From Prostheceraeus crozeri (Eukaryota; Platyhelminthes; Polycladida; Euryleptidae), in contig CAJQUW010005234.1 in the NCBI GenBank assembly GCA_907163375.1, positions 594,501 through 658,500 on the forward strand: a stretch of DNA of 64,000 nucleotides, written 5' to 3'. The first letter of the stretch is position 1; the number at the start of each line of letters is the position of its first letter. The translations under genes were made by a program, and so were the position numbers. Of the stretch, positions 56,642-64,000 are shown one piece after another. The notes under the pieces were generated by a model, which was given only the letters and a program-made list of their open reading frames with translations, made no database searches and was not told the DNA's origin.

Positions 56642-59600
56642 TTTGTGAACAATGGATTTTGATATACCTTTTTCCCACGCTTAATACTATCTGCACATTC
56701 TTTTAATTTCATGGAATACATTTTAGGACGGAGGAGAATCATTTTATCTATTTCCTTTCCTGCTGTTTCATCCTTAAAACAACCAAGTTTGGCTTTATTC
56801 TGTATGGAATAGAGTGGATGAGTGGGATTGTAGTTAGATGTGTCGAAATATTTTTCTAATGACTTGCCTACTTCATTAAAATTTAAATCTTTTTGAGTGG
56901 TAATTCCTAAAAAGAAACTATCTGTATCACCACCCAGCAGGCGAACCTCTTTTACGAGAGGGCATGGTTTTAATATTTTGTAGAAGAGTTGATACATTTC
57001 AAGCTTGGAATAATCTAAAACGGCTTGTCCAATATCGATGGGTTTGCACAACTCAACTTCTGATTTTATCATTTTAACACCTACAAGATCCTCATCGATG
57101 ATGTCTCTATCAATGAAAAGAGGTGATGAGGTCAATTTGTGATATTTTTGTTCATCAACGACTAGTTTGTAGTTCATACGTTTTCTAACATCCTCCATGG
57201 TCTTTCCGAAAAGACTGTTATTCTTATATTTATAAAAATCCTTTTCAAAATTATTTTGGGCGAGTGCACGTTTTTGACTGTTACTATCTATGTAGGGTTT
57301 GAGGAAGGCTTTCTGTCTAAATTTGATAATGCGGTGAACTGACTTTAGAAGCATGCCCATTTCTAAATAGAATTTTAGTATGCAGAAGTGTACGAGATAA
57401 TTTTTCTTATCATATTGGGTGAGTAAAAGTTTGCGGCATGGTTTGTACCTTGGCTGTCCACACTCTGTTAAGTTATTATGAAATTGTGACATGAATGGTG
57501 AAAACATATCTTCAGTCACTTCACCAGATTCAGGTGCGAGTGGGAAATCAGCAGTTTTATTTTTAATGCTATTTGGATAAATCAAATCCACTTCAAAATA
57601 ATATCCCCAATCACCTTCATCTGGAATCTTCAGTATGTTTGAAGGGTTGGAGTAATACTCAAGCTGATCTTGATTTAACCAACTAAACTCGGAATGAGGT
57701 AGTGGTTTAGACAGTGAACTGCCATATAAATTATTTTGGTCATAGTACTTTAGGTGGATATGATCATCACCTACTGTTTCAGATTTTATATGATGTTTAT
57801 TTACAAATGTGAGACCACCGCGTATTCCGCGCTCAAATATATTATACATCTCCGGGTCTTGTAAGAGATGAATGGTCTCACCAGTTATTTTAAAGGCTGA
57901 TTTAAAGGACATGGCTGGTAGACTGACAAAGTGGACAGGATCTAATTTGTCTTCTTCTAATGCCACTCGTCGAAATTCCTGAAAGACATCAGCCAGCAAA
58001 ATGACATCTAATTCTAAGTAAGCGATCATATAATCGCCAAACGTTTTACAATCAAATTTTAACCATGCCTCTTGAGCATGTTCATAATCTTCTACCGGAC
58101 AATCTTGACCCGTCAAATCGTTTTGGAATTTGTCAATGGAAGGAAGGGTTGTTTCATTTAGTTTAGACATTGAGCTAAAATGCGCATAGGGAAAGACTCC
58201 TTTGCGAGTGATTATTTTATCCGTTAAGTTTGGATAGTGTTTCTTCAAAGTTTGACTATGGGGAAGAAACTTGAGATTACGAACGAGAGAAGCTAGTGAA
58301 GCTGACATGAATTGAAATGAATCTAAAAATTTTATTTCGAAGAAGACTGTCTTATTTTCTTTAGTTTTATCTACTGGTACTTTTGCTGTCATTGCCATGA
58401 ATTTTTCTCTCGTTTGCGCTATTACATTAAACTGCCACGATTTCATCTGGCTCAACCCTCCTTTTACGAGCATATGACTGTCATAGCCCTTAAAGTTATG
58501 AAAAATGACGGGTAGTACACGACGTCTCAACCTAAGTGAAAAGTTACATTTGGAGCAGAGTGCGTTTCTAAATTTACCAGTGATGTGATCATGATCACGC
58601 ACTTTCTTAATTTTATCGTCATCAAACGTTTTATGACATTTAGGGCACGATGTGCAACTTTCGAATTTTTGTTTGTCTTCATCTGACATATGTAGTGACT
58701 TACGCTGCAATTGGGAATCATATGATTGTTGAAATTTAGCAGCTTTATCGAGAAATTCTAGAAATTTTGAAATGCAATCTTCACCTTGCCAAGTATGCAT
58801 TTTGTTTTGTCTATTCCTAAAGTGGTCATGCCATACTTCATAGCAGGATATGGCTGCTGGCTTGTGGATGATATCATCAATGTAGCATTCTATGTCTGCG
58901 TAAATGACACGCAGTGGACTTAATTCGTCACCATTATCGCTATGTGAAAATATTTTATCTTTGGGCATGCGTTCCATTTGTAATTTACCTCGCTTGCACC
59001 ATTCATAGTGAGTTTCAAATTTATCTTTACTCCAAAAGGAGCGGATGCAGCGGTCGCATACAAAATGTTCACCTCTTTCAGAGTGCCCCAAGTGAGTGTA
59101 CAAGCGAGAGATTTTGGGAATACCACAGTAGTGCCATTCCTCGCTATCATCTTGTTTTACTAATAAGAGGTTGACTACACGTTCATAACAAGTTGAACGT
59201 GAATTATAGCGGGCACCCTTCAACCCCTTCTCCCACACGTGAACGACAATTTTAATCTGATTATGTTTTTCGAACGTTTCTACATCTTTGATTTTCATGT
59301 TGTTACTATCACAACCTTCAAAGTCTAGTTCATCCTCCCACTGTCTATAGCTATAGGTGCGATCTCGGTGCGCGTTGATATCATTATAGTGAAGGATGGA
59401 TAGGACTGCATATTTGAAACACTGTGATTTACAATCGACATTGATGACAGCTTTCTTATTATACAACGTTCTTGGTAGTTTAAATGTGCCTCGAGCTGCA
59501 TGACTTTCTAATAGGGAAATTTTGAATATGGCTGAGTCCACACCATCAAAAATGAGAGCGCTATCGCGTTGATTGAATTTATCTACATTTGATTTTAAAC

Positions 59601-60192
59601 ATTGAATGTGAAAATTTAGCCAAGACTCGCAGTCTACAACTTCGGTTGCGGAAGAGGAAGGAACATGAAACTGTATTCTCTCCGTCACTTGACCCGTTTG
59701 AAAATCTATCTTAATATATTTTAGTTTAAGGTAGATGAGCGCCTTCATTCTAAAATTGTCTAAATTGTTGAAGAGCGCTTCGATAATGTTAGAATTTTGA
59801 AGGAGCCACTCAGGAAAATCTACTATTTGAGTATTGGACTCCATGCAGTAGTCGCTTACTAAATTATTATGTGAAACATTAATGAGGGAGATGGTAGAGG
59901 TACCGTTGGTGTAGTGATCATTTGCATGCGTGTGTTGAAGTCTGTGCGAAGATCGATGAAAGTGACTATCAAAACAAAGAGAGCACAAATCGCAAGGAAA
60001 GGAGATGTCATCATCAGAATCAACTTCACCTCCGGAGATTGACGCCGCTTTGCGTTGACACACACGTTGTTTCATGTGTCGAATGAGACTGTGCTTCCTT
60101 GTAAACATATGTCCGCAGTCGGCACATTCCCACTCGTCGCCTTGTCTCGAGAGTCCTGAGCTGGAACTCACATCACCTGAAAGAGAAATCAT
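56638..60192 (-). CDS. Protein-primed DNA polymerase B (1184 aa), intact
   Basis: Replicates the element by protein priming in the nucleus. From the ATG at 60192: N-terminal C2H2 fingers (ECADCGHMFTRKHSLIRHMK and FPCDLCSLCFDSHF), a further FVCDRCIRSFWSKDKFETH finger near residue 385, then exonuclease motifs YADIECY (Asp-x-Glu), FHNFKGYDSHM and LDVILLADVF. The palm has YYDQNNLYGSSL (motif A), KNNSLFGKTMEDVRKR (motif B) and GGDTDSFFL (motif C). GIRGGLTFV between exonuclease and palm is usual for Polinton pPolB. The length is normal for the family. The gene is longer at its N-terminus than the Polinton 1 copy and has no interruption. Confidence 0.95.
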   Translation of the reverse strand: MISLSGDVSSSSGLSRQGDEWECADCGHMFTRKHSLIRHMKQRVCQRKAASISGGEVDSDDDISFPCDLCSLCFDSHFHRSSHRLQHTHANDHYTNGTSTISLINVSHNNLVSDYCMESNTQIVDFPEWLLQNSNIIEALFNNLDNFRMKALIYLKLKYIKIDFQTGQVTERIQFHVPSSSATEVVDCESWLNFHIQCLKSNVDKFNQRDSALIFDGVDSAIFKISLLESHAARGTFKLPRTLYNKKAVINVDCKSQCFKYAVLSILHYNDINAHRDRTYSYRQWEDELDFEGCDSNNMKIKDVETFEKHNQIKIVVHVWEKGLKGARYNSRSTCYERVVNLLLVKQDDSEEWHYCGIPKISRLYTHLGHSERGEHFVCDRCIRSFWSKDKFETHYEWCKRGKLQMERMPKDKIFSHSDNGDELSPLRVIYADIECYIDDIIHKPAAISCYEVWHDHFRNRQNKMHTWQGEDCISKFLEFLDKAAKFQQSYDSQLQRKSLHMSDEDKQKFESCTSCPKCHKTFDDDKIKKVRDHDHITGKFRNALCSKCNFSLRLRRRVLPVIFHNFKGYDSHMLVKGGLSQMKSWQFNVIAQTREKFMAMTAKVPVDKTKENKTVFFEIKFLDSFQFMSASLASLVRNLKFLPHSQTLKKHYPNLTDKIITRKGVFPYAHFSSMSKLNETTLPSIDKFQNDLTGQDCPVEDYEHAQEAWLKFDCKTFGDYMIAYLELDVILLADVFQEFRRVALEEDKLDPVHFVSLPAMSFKSAFKITGETIHLLQDPEMYNIFERGIRGGLTFVNKHHIKSETVGDDHIHLKYYDQNNLYGSSLSKPLPHSEFSWLNQDQLEYYSNPSNILKIPDEGDWGYYFEVDLIYPNSIKNKTADFPLAPESGEVTEDMFSPFMSQFHNNLTECGQPRYKPCRKLLLTQYDKKNYLVHFCILKFYLEMGMLLKSVHRIIKFRQKAFLKPYIDSNSQKRALAQNNFEKDFYKYKNNSLFGKTMEDVRKRMNYKLVVDEQKYHKLTSSPLFIDRDIIDEDLVGVKMIKSEVELCKPIDIGQAVLDYSKLEMYQLFYKILKPCPLVKEVRLLGGDTDSFFLGITTQKDLNFNEVGKSLEKYFDTSNYNPTHPLYSIQNKAKLGCFKDETAGKEIDKMILLRPKMYSMKLKECADSIKRGKKVYQNPLFTK

Positions 60193-60210
60193 TCTATCAT
60201 CTCTGTTCAA

Positions 60211-60640
60211 GTCTCAGTGTATTGTTACAACCTACTTTGACTCAACAACTCTAAACTTTCCTCGAGAAGGGAGGGCGTTGGTGATGAAGTTGATGCCTGA
60301 AATTGAGGGAGATGCTATTAGCCACACGTTTGAGGGAGATGAGTGAAGAAATTTTCAACTTACCATTTCAACGAAATCAAGTTTAAGGTTGATACTTCAA
60401 CAAGATAGAGACTTCACTCAAATTTGGAATTCACGAGAGAGCAGTTCACTTGCACGCCTCAAATATAGAATTCGCCAGAGAACACTTCACTTATATGTCA
60501 CAAAGACAGAGTGAAATGACACGAATGTCACTTTACATATATACTTTCATATTCATCATTCATTGGCTGTTCATTCTGATTGGTTGCTTGTTGATACTTA
60601 AGAATTAGAAAACATTTCAAAGTTATTATTCACAGTCAAC
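60211..60640. promoter_or_regulatory. Divergent promoter region between polymerase and 60641 gene
   Basis: TATATA at 60538-60543 reads as a TATA box on both strands (CATATATAC). Upstream are imperfect direct repeats GAATTCACGAGAGAGC (60427) and GAATTCGCCAGAGAAC (60468), 41 bp apart, each followed by a TTCACTT word. No other gene seen. Confidence 0.5.
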
Positions 60641-61087
60641 ATGACAAGCCCTCCGACAACACCAAACACTAAATTCTCTTCTCCATGCTCAACACCAAAG
60701 GCGCTCGTTGCACCAAACGCTCCAACGAAGGGGAAGGTAGAGAAGGTGTACCGACTGGACAATATCAGAAAGTTGTCATTGCCAGCGGACGACGAAGAGA
60801 GTGTATGTGAGAAGGAGTGTCCCGACTTAACAGGCGTGAGGTGGAAGTATCTCCAGTACGATACTGACGATGTGATGGAGATCACCAGCACCAAATTCCT
60901 CCACCAATTATGGGAGTGGTACACCCCTAACTCCCAGCCACGAACTATGGCGGAGTGGGAGTATATCGACAAAGTGAGGCTCGCAGTGGAAGAACGATTA
61001 AAGCAACTGAACTGTTTTTGTTATCTATGTGAAGCCAGACTCTGGGACGATATTGACGATGAAGACCTTTTGAAATACATGCCATAA
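60641..61087 (+). CDS. Unassigned protein of Polinton 2 region (148 aa)
   Basis: MTSPPTTPNTKFSSPCSTP, a Pro/Ser/Thr-rich leader, then a compact helical domain (RWKYLQYDTDDVMEITSTKF, HQLWEWYTPNSQ, VRLAVEERLKQLNCFCYLCE) and an acidic end. A pair of Cys (CFCYLC) might bind metal. The stop TAA lies in AATAAA (61086-61091). No known family. Confidence 0.6.
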   Translation: MTSPPTTPNTKFSSPCSTPKALVAPNAPTKGKVEKVYRLDNIRKLSLPADDEESVCEKECPDLTGVRWKYLQYDTDDVMEITSTKFLHQLWEWYTPNSQPRTMAEWEYIDKVRLAVEERLKQLNCFCYLCEARLWDDIDDEDLLKYMP

Positions 61088-61145
61088 TAAATTTTTATTT
61101 CGTATTATCTTTGCTTTCATACTGACTTACTTGAATGGGGCTTCA

Positions 61146-61556
61146 GTGGATGATTTAACCATGTATACTTTTTCATTTGGAAATAGTAGCACGCTTAGTC
61201 TAACTTGTAAATCTTATAACATTTCATATGGGCGATGATGGTAGATGAAATAGTGTCAAATAAAATTAAGATAGCTTACACTTCTGATACAGGGATAGCA
61301 ATCGACTGCGATCCATGTGTAAAGAGCTTGTTAGACTACGGATGGGCTTAAGTGGATGATTTAACCATGTATACTTTTTCATTTGGAAATAGTAGCACGC
61401 TTAGTCTAACTTGTAAATCTTAAAACATTTCATATGGGCGATGATGATAGATGAAATAGTTTCAAATAAAATTAAGATAGCTTACACTTCTGATACAGGG
61501 ATAGCAATCGACTGCGATCCATGTGTAAAGAGCTTGTTAGACTAAGGAAGAGAGAA
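61146..61556. repeat. Tandem duplication, 206-bp period
   Basis: GTGGATGATTTAACCATG starts at 61146 and 61352; the copies differ at only a few bases and end GAGCTTGTTAGACTA. Each contains GGGATAGCAATCGACTGC, which recurs once more at 62400-62417. No protein-coding sense was found. Confidence 0.85.
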
Positions 61557-61886
61557 GTGTGTTATGTTGCGTGTGGCGCGTGAGTGTCCTCCCATTTCAT
61601 TCCATTCATCAATTCGTCTCATTGATAGAGACAGGTAGAACTCATGGTTCTCATAACGTATGCAATGGAAAGTTTTAGGCAACCTTCGACAGTTGGCTAA
61701 ATGTCGCCCTGACGCGAATGCATACTACGTTGAGACAGAGGCAATCACTTGCAAACATGACGCAGAGAGGTTAAACAAGATTGACCATTGCCGAATGTCC
61801 CTTGCGGTATACATAGCTACGGGGTTCACCGCCGCCCATTACAGGAACGCCCGTCGAAAGGAAGTATTACACCGAACTTCATTTGC
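61557..61886. other. Non-coding or unassigned stretch
   Basis: A plus-strand frame from 61660 (LAKCRPDANAYYVETEA, CRMSLAVYIATGFTAAH) runs into the following repeat copy. It could be a genuine protein remnant, but its C-terminal third is the repeat, so it is not called a gene. Confidence 0.35.
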
Positions 61887-62028
61887 AACGTTCAAGTTGA
61901 CTGATAGCAGATTCAACTTAATGATAGTATTCGCCAGTCCGAAGACTGCCCAGGGCAAACCGCGTGGAGGTTCTATCATGTCTTGCCCCATGGTGGCCCT
62001 TAAGAGAGCCGATGGTTCGTTCTCGGGA
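61887..62028 (-). ncRNA. 142-bp structured 3' module, copy 1
   Basis: Read on the minus strand it starts 16 bp after the stop of the gene at 62044-62301. Stems visible by eye: ATGATAG/CTATCAT enclosing AACC/GGTT and CAGTC-TTCG-GACTG (a cUUCGg tetraloop), then AAGTTGA/TCAACTT with a 12-base loop. Identical to copies 2 and 3 except at two or three bases. Transcribed only as a 3' UTR or terminator if the gene calls are right; not shown to be an independent RNA. Confidence 0.6.
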
Positions 62029-62043
62029 AGTGAATTAAGTTGA

Positions 62044-62301
62044 CTATTGGCTGGAATAGTCAATGGGTATGACAGTTAGGTTGTCATAGACCCTGTGCCG
62101 CCTAAGCCGTGGTGGTGCATCTGGCACCTTTCGGATGCGAGTGGTATTCGGAGTCCATACCTCATCCGTCCAAACGATCTTCTTAATCTTCCCCTTCTTC
62201 TCATCCTCTTCATCCCACTCGTCGAGGATGATGAACTCAGGAATGTCGTTGTCTTCATCGATAAAGACGGGAATGCTGTTGGCAGGAGACGTTGCTTCCA
62301 T
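62044..62301 (-). CDS. Small acidic accessory protein (85 aa)
   Basis: MEATSPANSIPVFIDEDND; an acidic first half (LDEWDEEDEKKGK) and a basic second half (PRLRRHRVYDN). TATA box about 50 bp upstream. No known domain. Intact. Confidence 0.6.
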   Translation of the reverse strand: MEATSPANSIPVFIDEDNDIPEFIILDEWDEEDEKKGKIKKIVWTDEVWTPNTTRIRKVPDAPPRLRRHRVYDNLTVIPIDYSSQ

Positions 62302-62347
62302 CGTGACTTAAAATTGAATTGAATGAGAAGCGCTACAATCTTCTGGC

Positions 62348-62355
62348 TTATATAG
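62348..62355 (-). promoter_or_regulatory. TATA box for the 62044-62301 gene
   Basis: Minus strand CCCTATATAAGCC, centred about 50 bp before the ATG at 62301. Confidence 0.7.
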
Positions 62356-62419
62356 GGTTTTCAACAATGAATTGCTCAACAGCGAATCAGAATGCTTCAG
62401 GGATAGCAATCGACTGCAT

Positions 62420-62561
62420 AACGTTCAAGTTGACTGATAGCAGATTCAACTTAATGATAGTATTCGCCAGTCCGAAGACTGCCCAGGGCAAACCGCGTGG
62501 AGGTTCTATCATGTCTTGCCCCTAGGTGGCCCTTAAGAGAGCCGATGGTTCGTTCTCGGGA
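62420..62561 (-). ncRNA. 142-bp structured 3' module, copy 2
   Basis: Starts 10 bp after the stop of the gene at 62571-62837 (minus strand). Same stems as copy 1; appears identical to copy 3 over its whole length. Confidence 0.6.
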
Positions 62562-62570
62562 GTCGTCATG

Positions 62571-62837
62571 TTACACCCTACCAATTCTGCTGAGAGAGTC
62601 TTTGACTCTCTCTTTGGTAGCAGTGTAAACTTCCGCGCTAATTGGCACGTGGCTAAAAAGTGGAATGTAGCGCCATTCCGCTGGATTGACAACAGTTGCT
62701 GTCATCAGATTGCCAATCCGAGCAAGATTATTGTGGACTCTGTCTTGCTCCTCTAGCCTGACAAATTCCTCAAATAAATTTCGCGGCCTTAACTGCGGTC
62801 CGCGAGGAGAGCTGACTTGACTGTTCGGCGTCTGCAT
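62571..62837 (-). CDS. Small accessory protein (88 aa)
   Basis: MQTPNSQVSSPRGPQLRPR, then a helical middle (FEEFVRLEEQDRVHNNLARI) and a C-terminus with VKDSLSRIGRV. No known domain. A TATA box lies about 35 bp upstream. Confidence 0.6.
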   Translation of the reverse strand: MQTPNSQVSSPRGPQLRPRNLFEEFVRLEEQDRVHNNLARIGNLMTATVVNPAEWRYIPLFSHVPISAEVYTATKERVKDSLSRIGRV

Positions 62838-62868
62838 GATTGAAATGAAATGAAATGAGAGGCAGTGG

Positions 62869-62876
62869 TTTATATA
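62869..62876 (-). promoter_or_regulatory. TATA box for the 62571-62837 gene
   Basis: Minus strand GGGTATATAAACC, about 35 bp before the ATG at 62837. Same GTATATAAR form as the neighbouring gene. Confidence 0.7.
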
Positions 62877-62893
62877 CCCCTCTAACGCGACGC

Positions 62894-63035
62894 AACGTTC
62901 AAGTTGACTGATAGCAGATTCAACTTAATGATAGTATTCGCCAGTCCGAAGACTGCCCAGGGCAAACCGCGTGGAGGTTCTATCATGTCTTGCCCCTAGG
63001 TGGCCCTTAAGAGAGCCGATGGTTCGTTCTCGGGA
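62894..63035 (-). ncRNA. 142-bp structured 3' module, copy 3
   Basis: Lies downstream of the gene at 63134-64000, after a candidate 60-bp 3'-UTR intron. Sequence as in copy 2. Confidence 0.6.
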
Positions 63036-63069
63036 GTGTCGTGATGGGGTGGTGAAGGCGGGCAAAGAA

Positions 63070-63129
63070 CTGCAATGAAAATGATATGTATTAGAATAGG
63101 ATATACTATCTTATTTACTTTTCACTTAC
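63070..63129 (-). other. Candidate 60-bp intron just after a stop codon
   Basis: Minus strand: donor G|GTAAGTG at 63129, acceptor TTTTCATTGCAG ending at 63070. It begins four bases after the TAA of the coiled-coil gene and precedes structured module copy 3. Confidence 0.55.
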
Positions 63130-63133
63130 CAAG

Positions 63134-64000
63134 TTAGCCATCCTTTGGCAGTCTCGCGCGCTTTCTAACAGAGAATTTGTGCAGATGACCGCGCATTCTC
63201 AGGGTGGCATGTAGGCATTTCTTAGTTGGATGGCCGTTGTAGCATATGATGGACTCGTCGAGACTTTGATTTACAAGGACTTGTCCATCCAAATGATTAT
63301 CCCCAATAGGGATGTGAAATTCAAACAACCTATCCTCATTCACACGATTCCACTCATCCCTCATGCGCTCCAACTTCTCAAACGCCTGTCTCTCAGCACC
63401 CCGCCGAGCCATAGTCCTCTCCAACTCAACATTCCTCGCTCTCAGCACACTCATCTCCTTCATCATCTCCTCAAACTTCGCTTCTGCATCTCTCATTCTT
63501 CTCTCCGCAGCACTCGCCCTCTTCTCACAGTCATCATTCTTCTCTTCCAACTCTCGCGTCTTATTCTTCAAATCAGTCACACTACGCCTCATTCGGATAT
63601 TCTCATCCGCTACCTCCTTCGATTTCAGTTCCTTCTTTTTCAACTCATCCAACTCCTTCACGACTTCATCCTTCACTTTCTTCAAACTCTCATACTTATT
63701 TACCAACAAATCATGCGCCATCTGCTGCGATACATGCCTCTTCTCTTCATCCTTCAACCACCTCGCCGACTGCTTACGAATCCCACCACTCTTCACTTTT
63801 GGGGAAGATGAGCTCTGCGGGGGGTCGGTGATGACAATGTTTGACACCTCCGACGACGAAGAGCTCAACTTCCTCACACGCTCCCTATCTAAATCCACAT
63901 CATCCTCATCATCACTCTCAAGCACTCTCTTTCGCCCAATCTCAGCCTCCAACGAAGCAACTGCTCTCGCCAACTCATCATTCTCAACAATATTCTCAAC
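63134..64000 (-). CDS. Coiled-coil protein, 5' end outside window (at least 288 aa)
   Basis: The frame is open to the window edge, so the N-terminus is missing. An acidic region (ESDDEDDVDLDRERVRKL) is followed by a Ser-rich stretch, then about 150 residues of heptad-type coiled coil (KDEVVKELDELKKKELKSKE, ELEEKNDDCEKRASAAERRM) and a C-terminal domain (FEFHIPIGDNHLDGQVLVNQ, IICYNGHPTKKCLH) ending in a basic tail. Possibly a scaffold or nuclear protein; no family recognised. Confidence 0.65.
   Translation of the reverse strand, partial: VENIVENDELARAVASLEAEIGRKRVLESDDEDDVDLDRERVRKLSSSSSEVSNIVITDPPQSSSSPKVKSGGIRKQSARWLKDEEKRHVSQQMAHDLLVNKYESLKKVKDEVVKELDELKKKELKSKEVADENIRMRRSVTDLKNKTRELEEKNDDCEKRASAAERRMRDAEAKFEEMMKEMSVLRARNVELERTMARRGAERQAFEKLERMRDEWNRVNEDRLFEFHIPIGDNHLDGQVLVNQSLDESIICYNGHPTKKCLHATLRMRGHLHKFSVRKRARLPKDG

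Larger units (their letters stand above)
44214..64000. mobile_element. Polinton/Maverick (adintovirus-like) element 2, nearly whole, right end outside window
   Basis: A dense block of Polinton genes: ATPase, chromodomain integrase, core proteins, double-jelly-roll capsid protein, adenain-like protease, two large virion-type proteins and a 1184-residue DNA polymerase B, plus accessory genes including TBP-like, exonuclease-like and RING proteins. The left boundary is uncertain (tandem repeats 42955-44210 may belong to it). No right terminal repeat appears before the window ends. Whether 60600-64000 is part of it is inferred from compact gene style and TATA boxes. About two interrupted genes in the visible part, so it looks young or recently active. 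Confidence 0.85.

Noticed and set aside
58914-59174. Plus-strand frames inside the DNA polymerase B gene
   Set aside because: Antisense shadows of an intact 1184-residue gene.
61660-62756. Plus-strand frames through the 142-bp modules (FKLTDSRFNLMIVFASPK and onward)
   Set aside because: All copies are embedded in the repeated module, whose stems and position after minus-strand genes fit an RNA element better; downstream residues differ between copies.
61887-63035. CRISPR array or known ribozyme (hammerhead, HDV-like)
   Set aside because: Three 142-bp copies separated by genes are not CRISPR, and no catalytic core of a known ribozyme class could be matched.

Overview
The window is animal (metazoan) nuclear DNA. 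It is AT-rich and mostly intergenic, with one recognisable spliced host gene, fossils of LINE, Tc1/mariner and SINE families, and two different Polinton/Maverick-type virus-like elements. Spliced exons, a tRNA-derived SINE, TATA boxes and AATAAA signals exclude a prokaryote. The species cannot be fixed from the sequence; a marine or aquatic invertebrate is a guess.

Layout. 1-9868: host intergenic DNA with one copy of a ~555-bp dispersed repeat (2931-3487; second copy at 41718-42277) and a decayed LINE reverse transcriptase (~6980-7760). 9869-32065: Polinton 1, a complete insertion with a 6-bp target duplication (GAGGAC) and long terminal inverted repeats. It carries a protease, retroviral-type integrase, membrane-active protein, major capsid protein, fibre-like protein, protein-primed DNA polymerase B, packaging ATPase, minor capsid-like protein and accessory genes. 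It is very AT-rich and broken (roughly fifteen interruptions), and it is disfigured by kilobase-scale homopolymer blocks that look like assembly noise. 32066-42950: host DNA with a two-exon gene of unknown function (34531-34924 and 37635-38193), a partial copy of its first exon, a mariner-like element in its intron, a Tc1 fossil and a SINE. 42950-44213: tandem repeats. 44214 to the window end: Polinton 2, less AT-rich and nearly whole (about two interrupted genes in what is visible), with its right end beyond the window.

Polinton 2 is the most interesting part. Besides the usual module (ATPase, chromodomain integrase, core proteins, major capsid protein, adenain-like protease, two paralogous virion-type proteins, DNA polymerase B) it encodes a full-length TATA-binding-protein-like protein (51971-52516, minus). 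Beside that gene lie two paralogous proteins that look like PC4-type transcription cofactors. Several of its genes have clear TATA boxes, and several stop codons lie inside AATAAA signals. It also encodes a DEDDh exonuclease-like protein and RING-type proteins. Downstream of the polymerase, three minus-strand accessory genes are each followed by an almost identical 142-bp module that can fold into a multi-stem RNA with a UUCG tetraloop. Together these suggest a virus-like element with its own transcription and 3'-end apparatus.

All family calls come from reading motifs by eye; no database or folding program was used. Positions are reliable; functions of unassigned proteins are not claimed.
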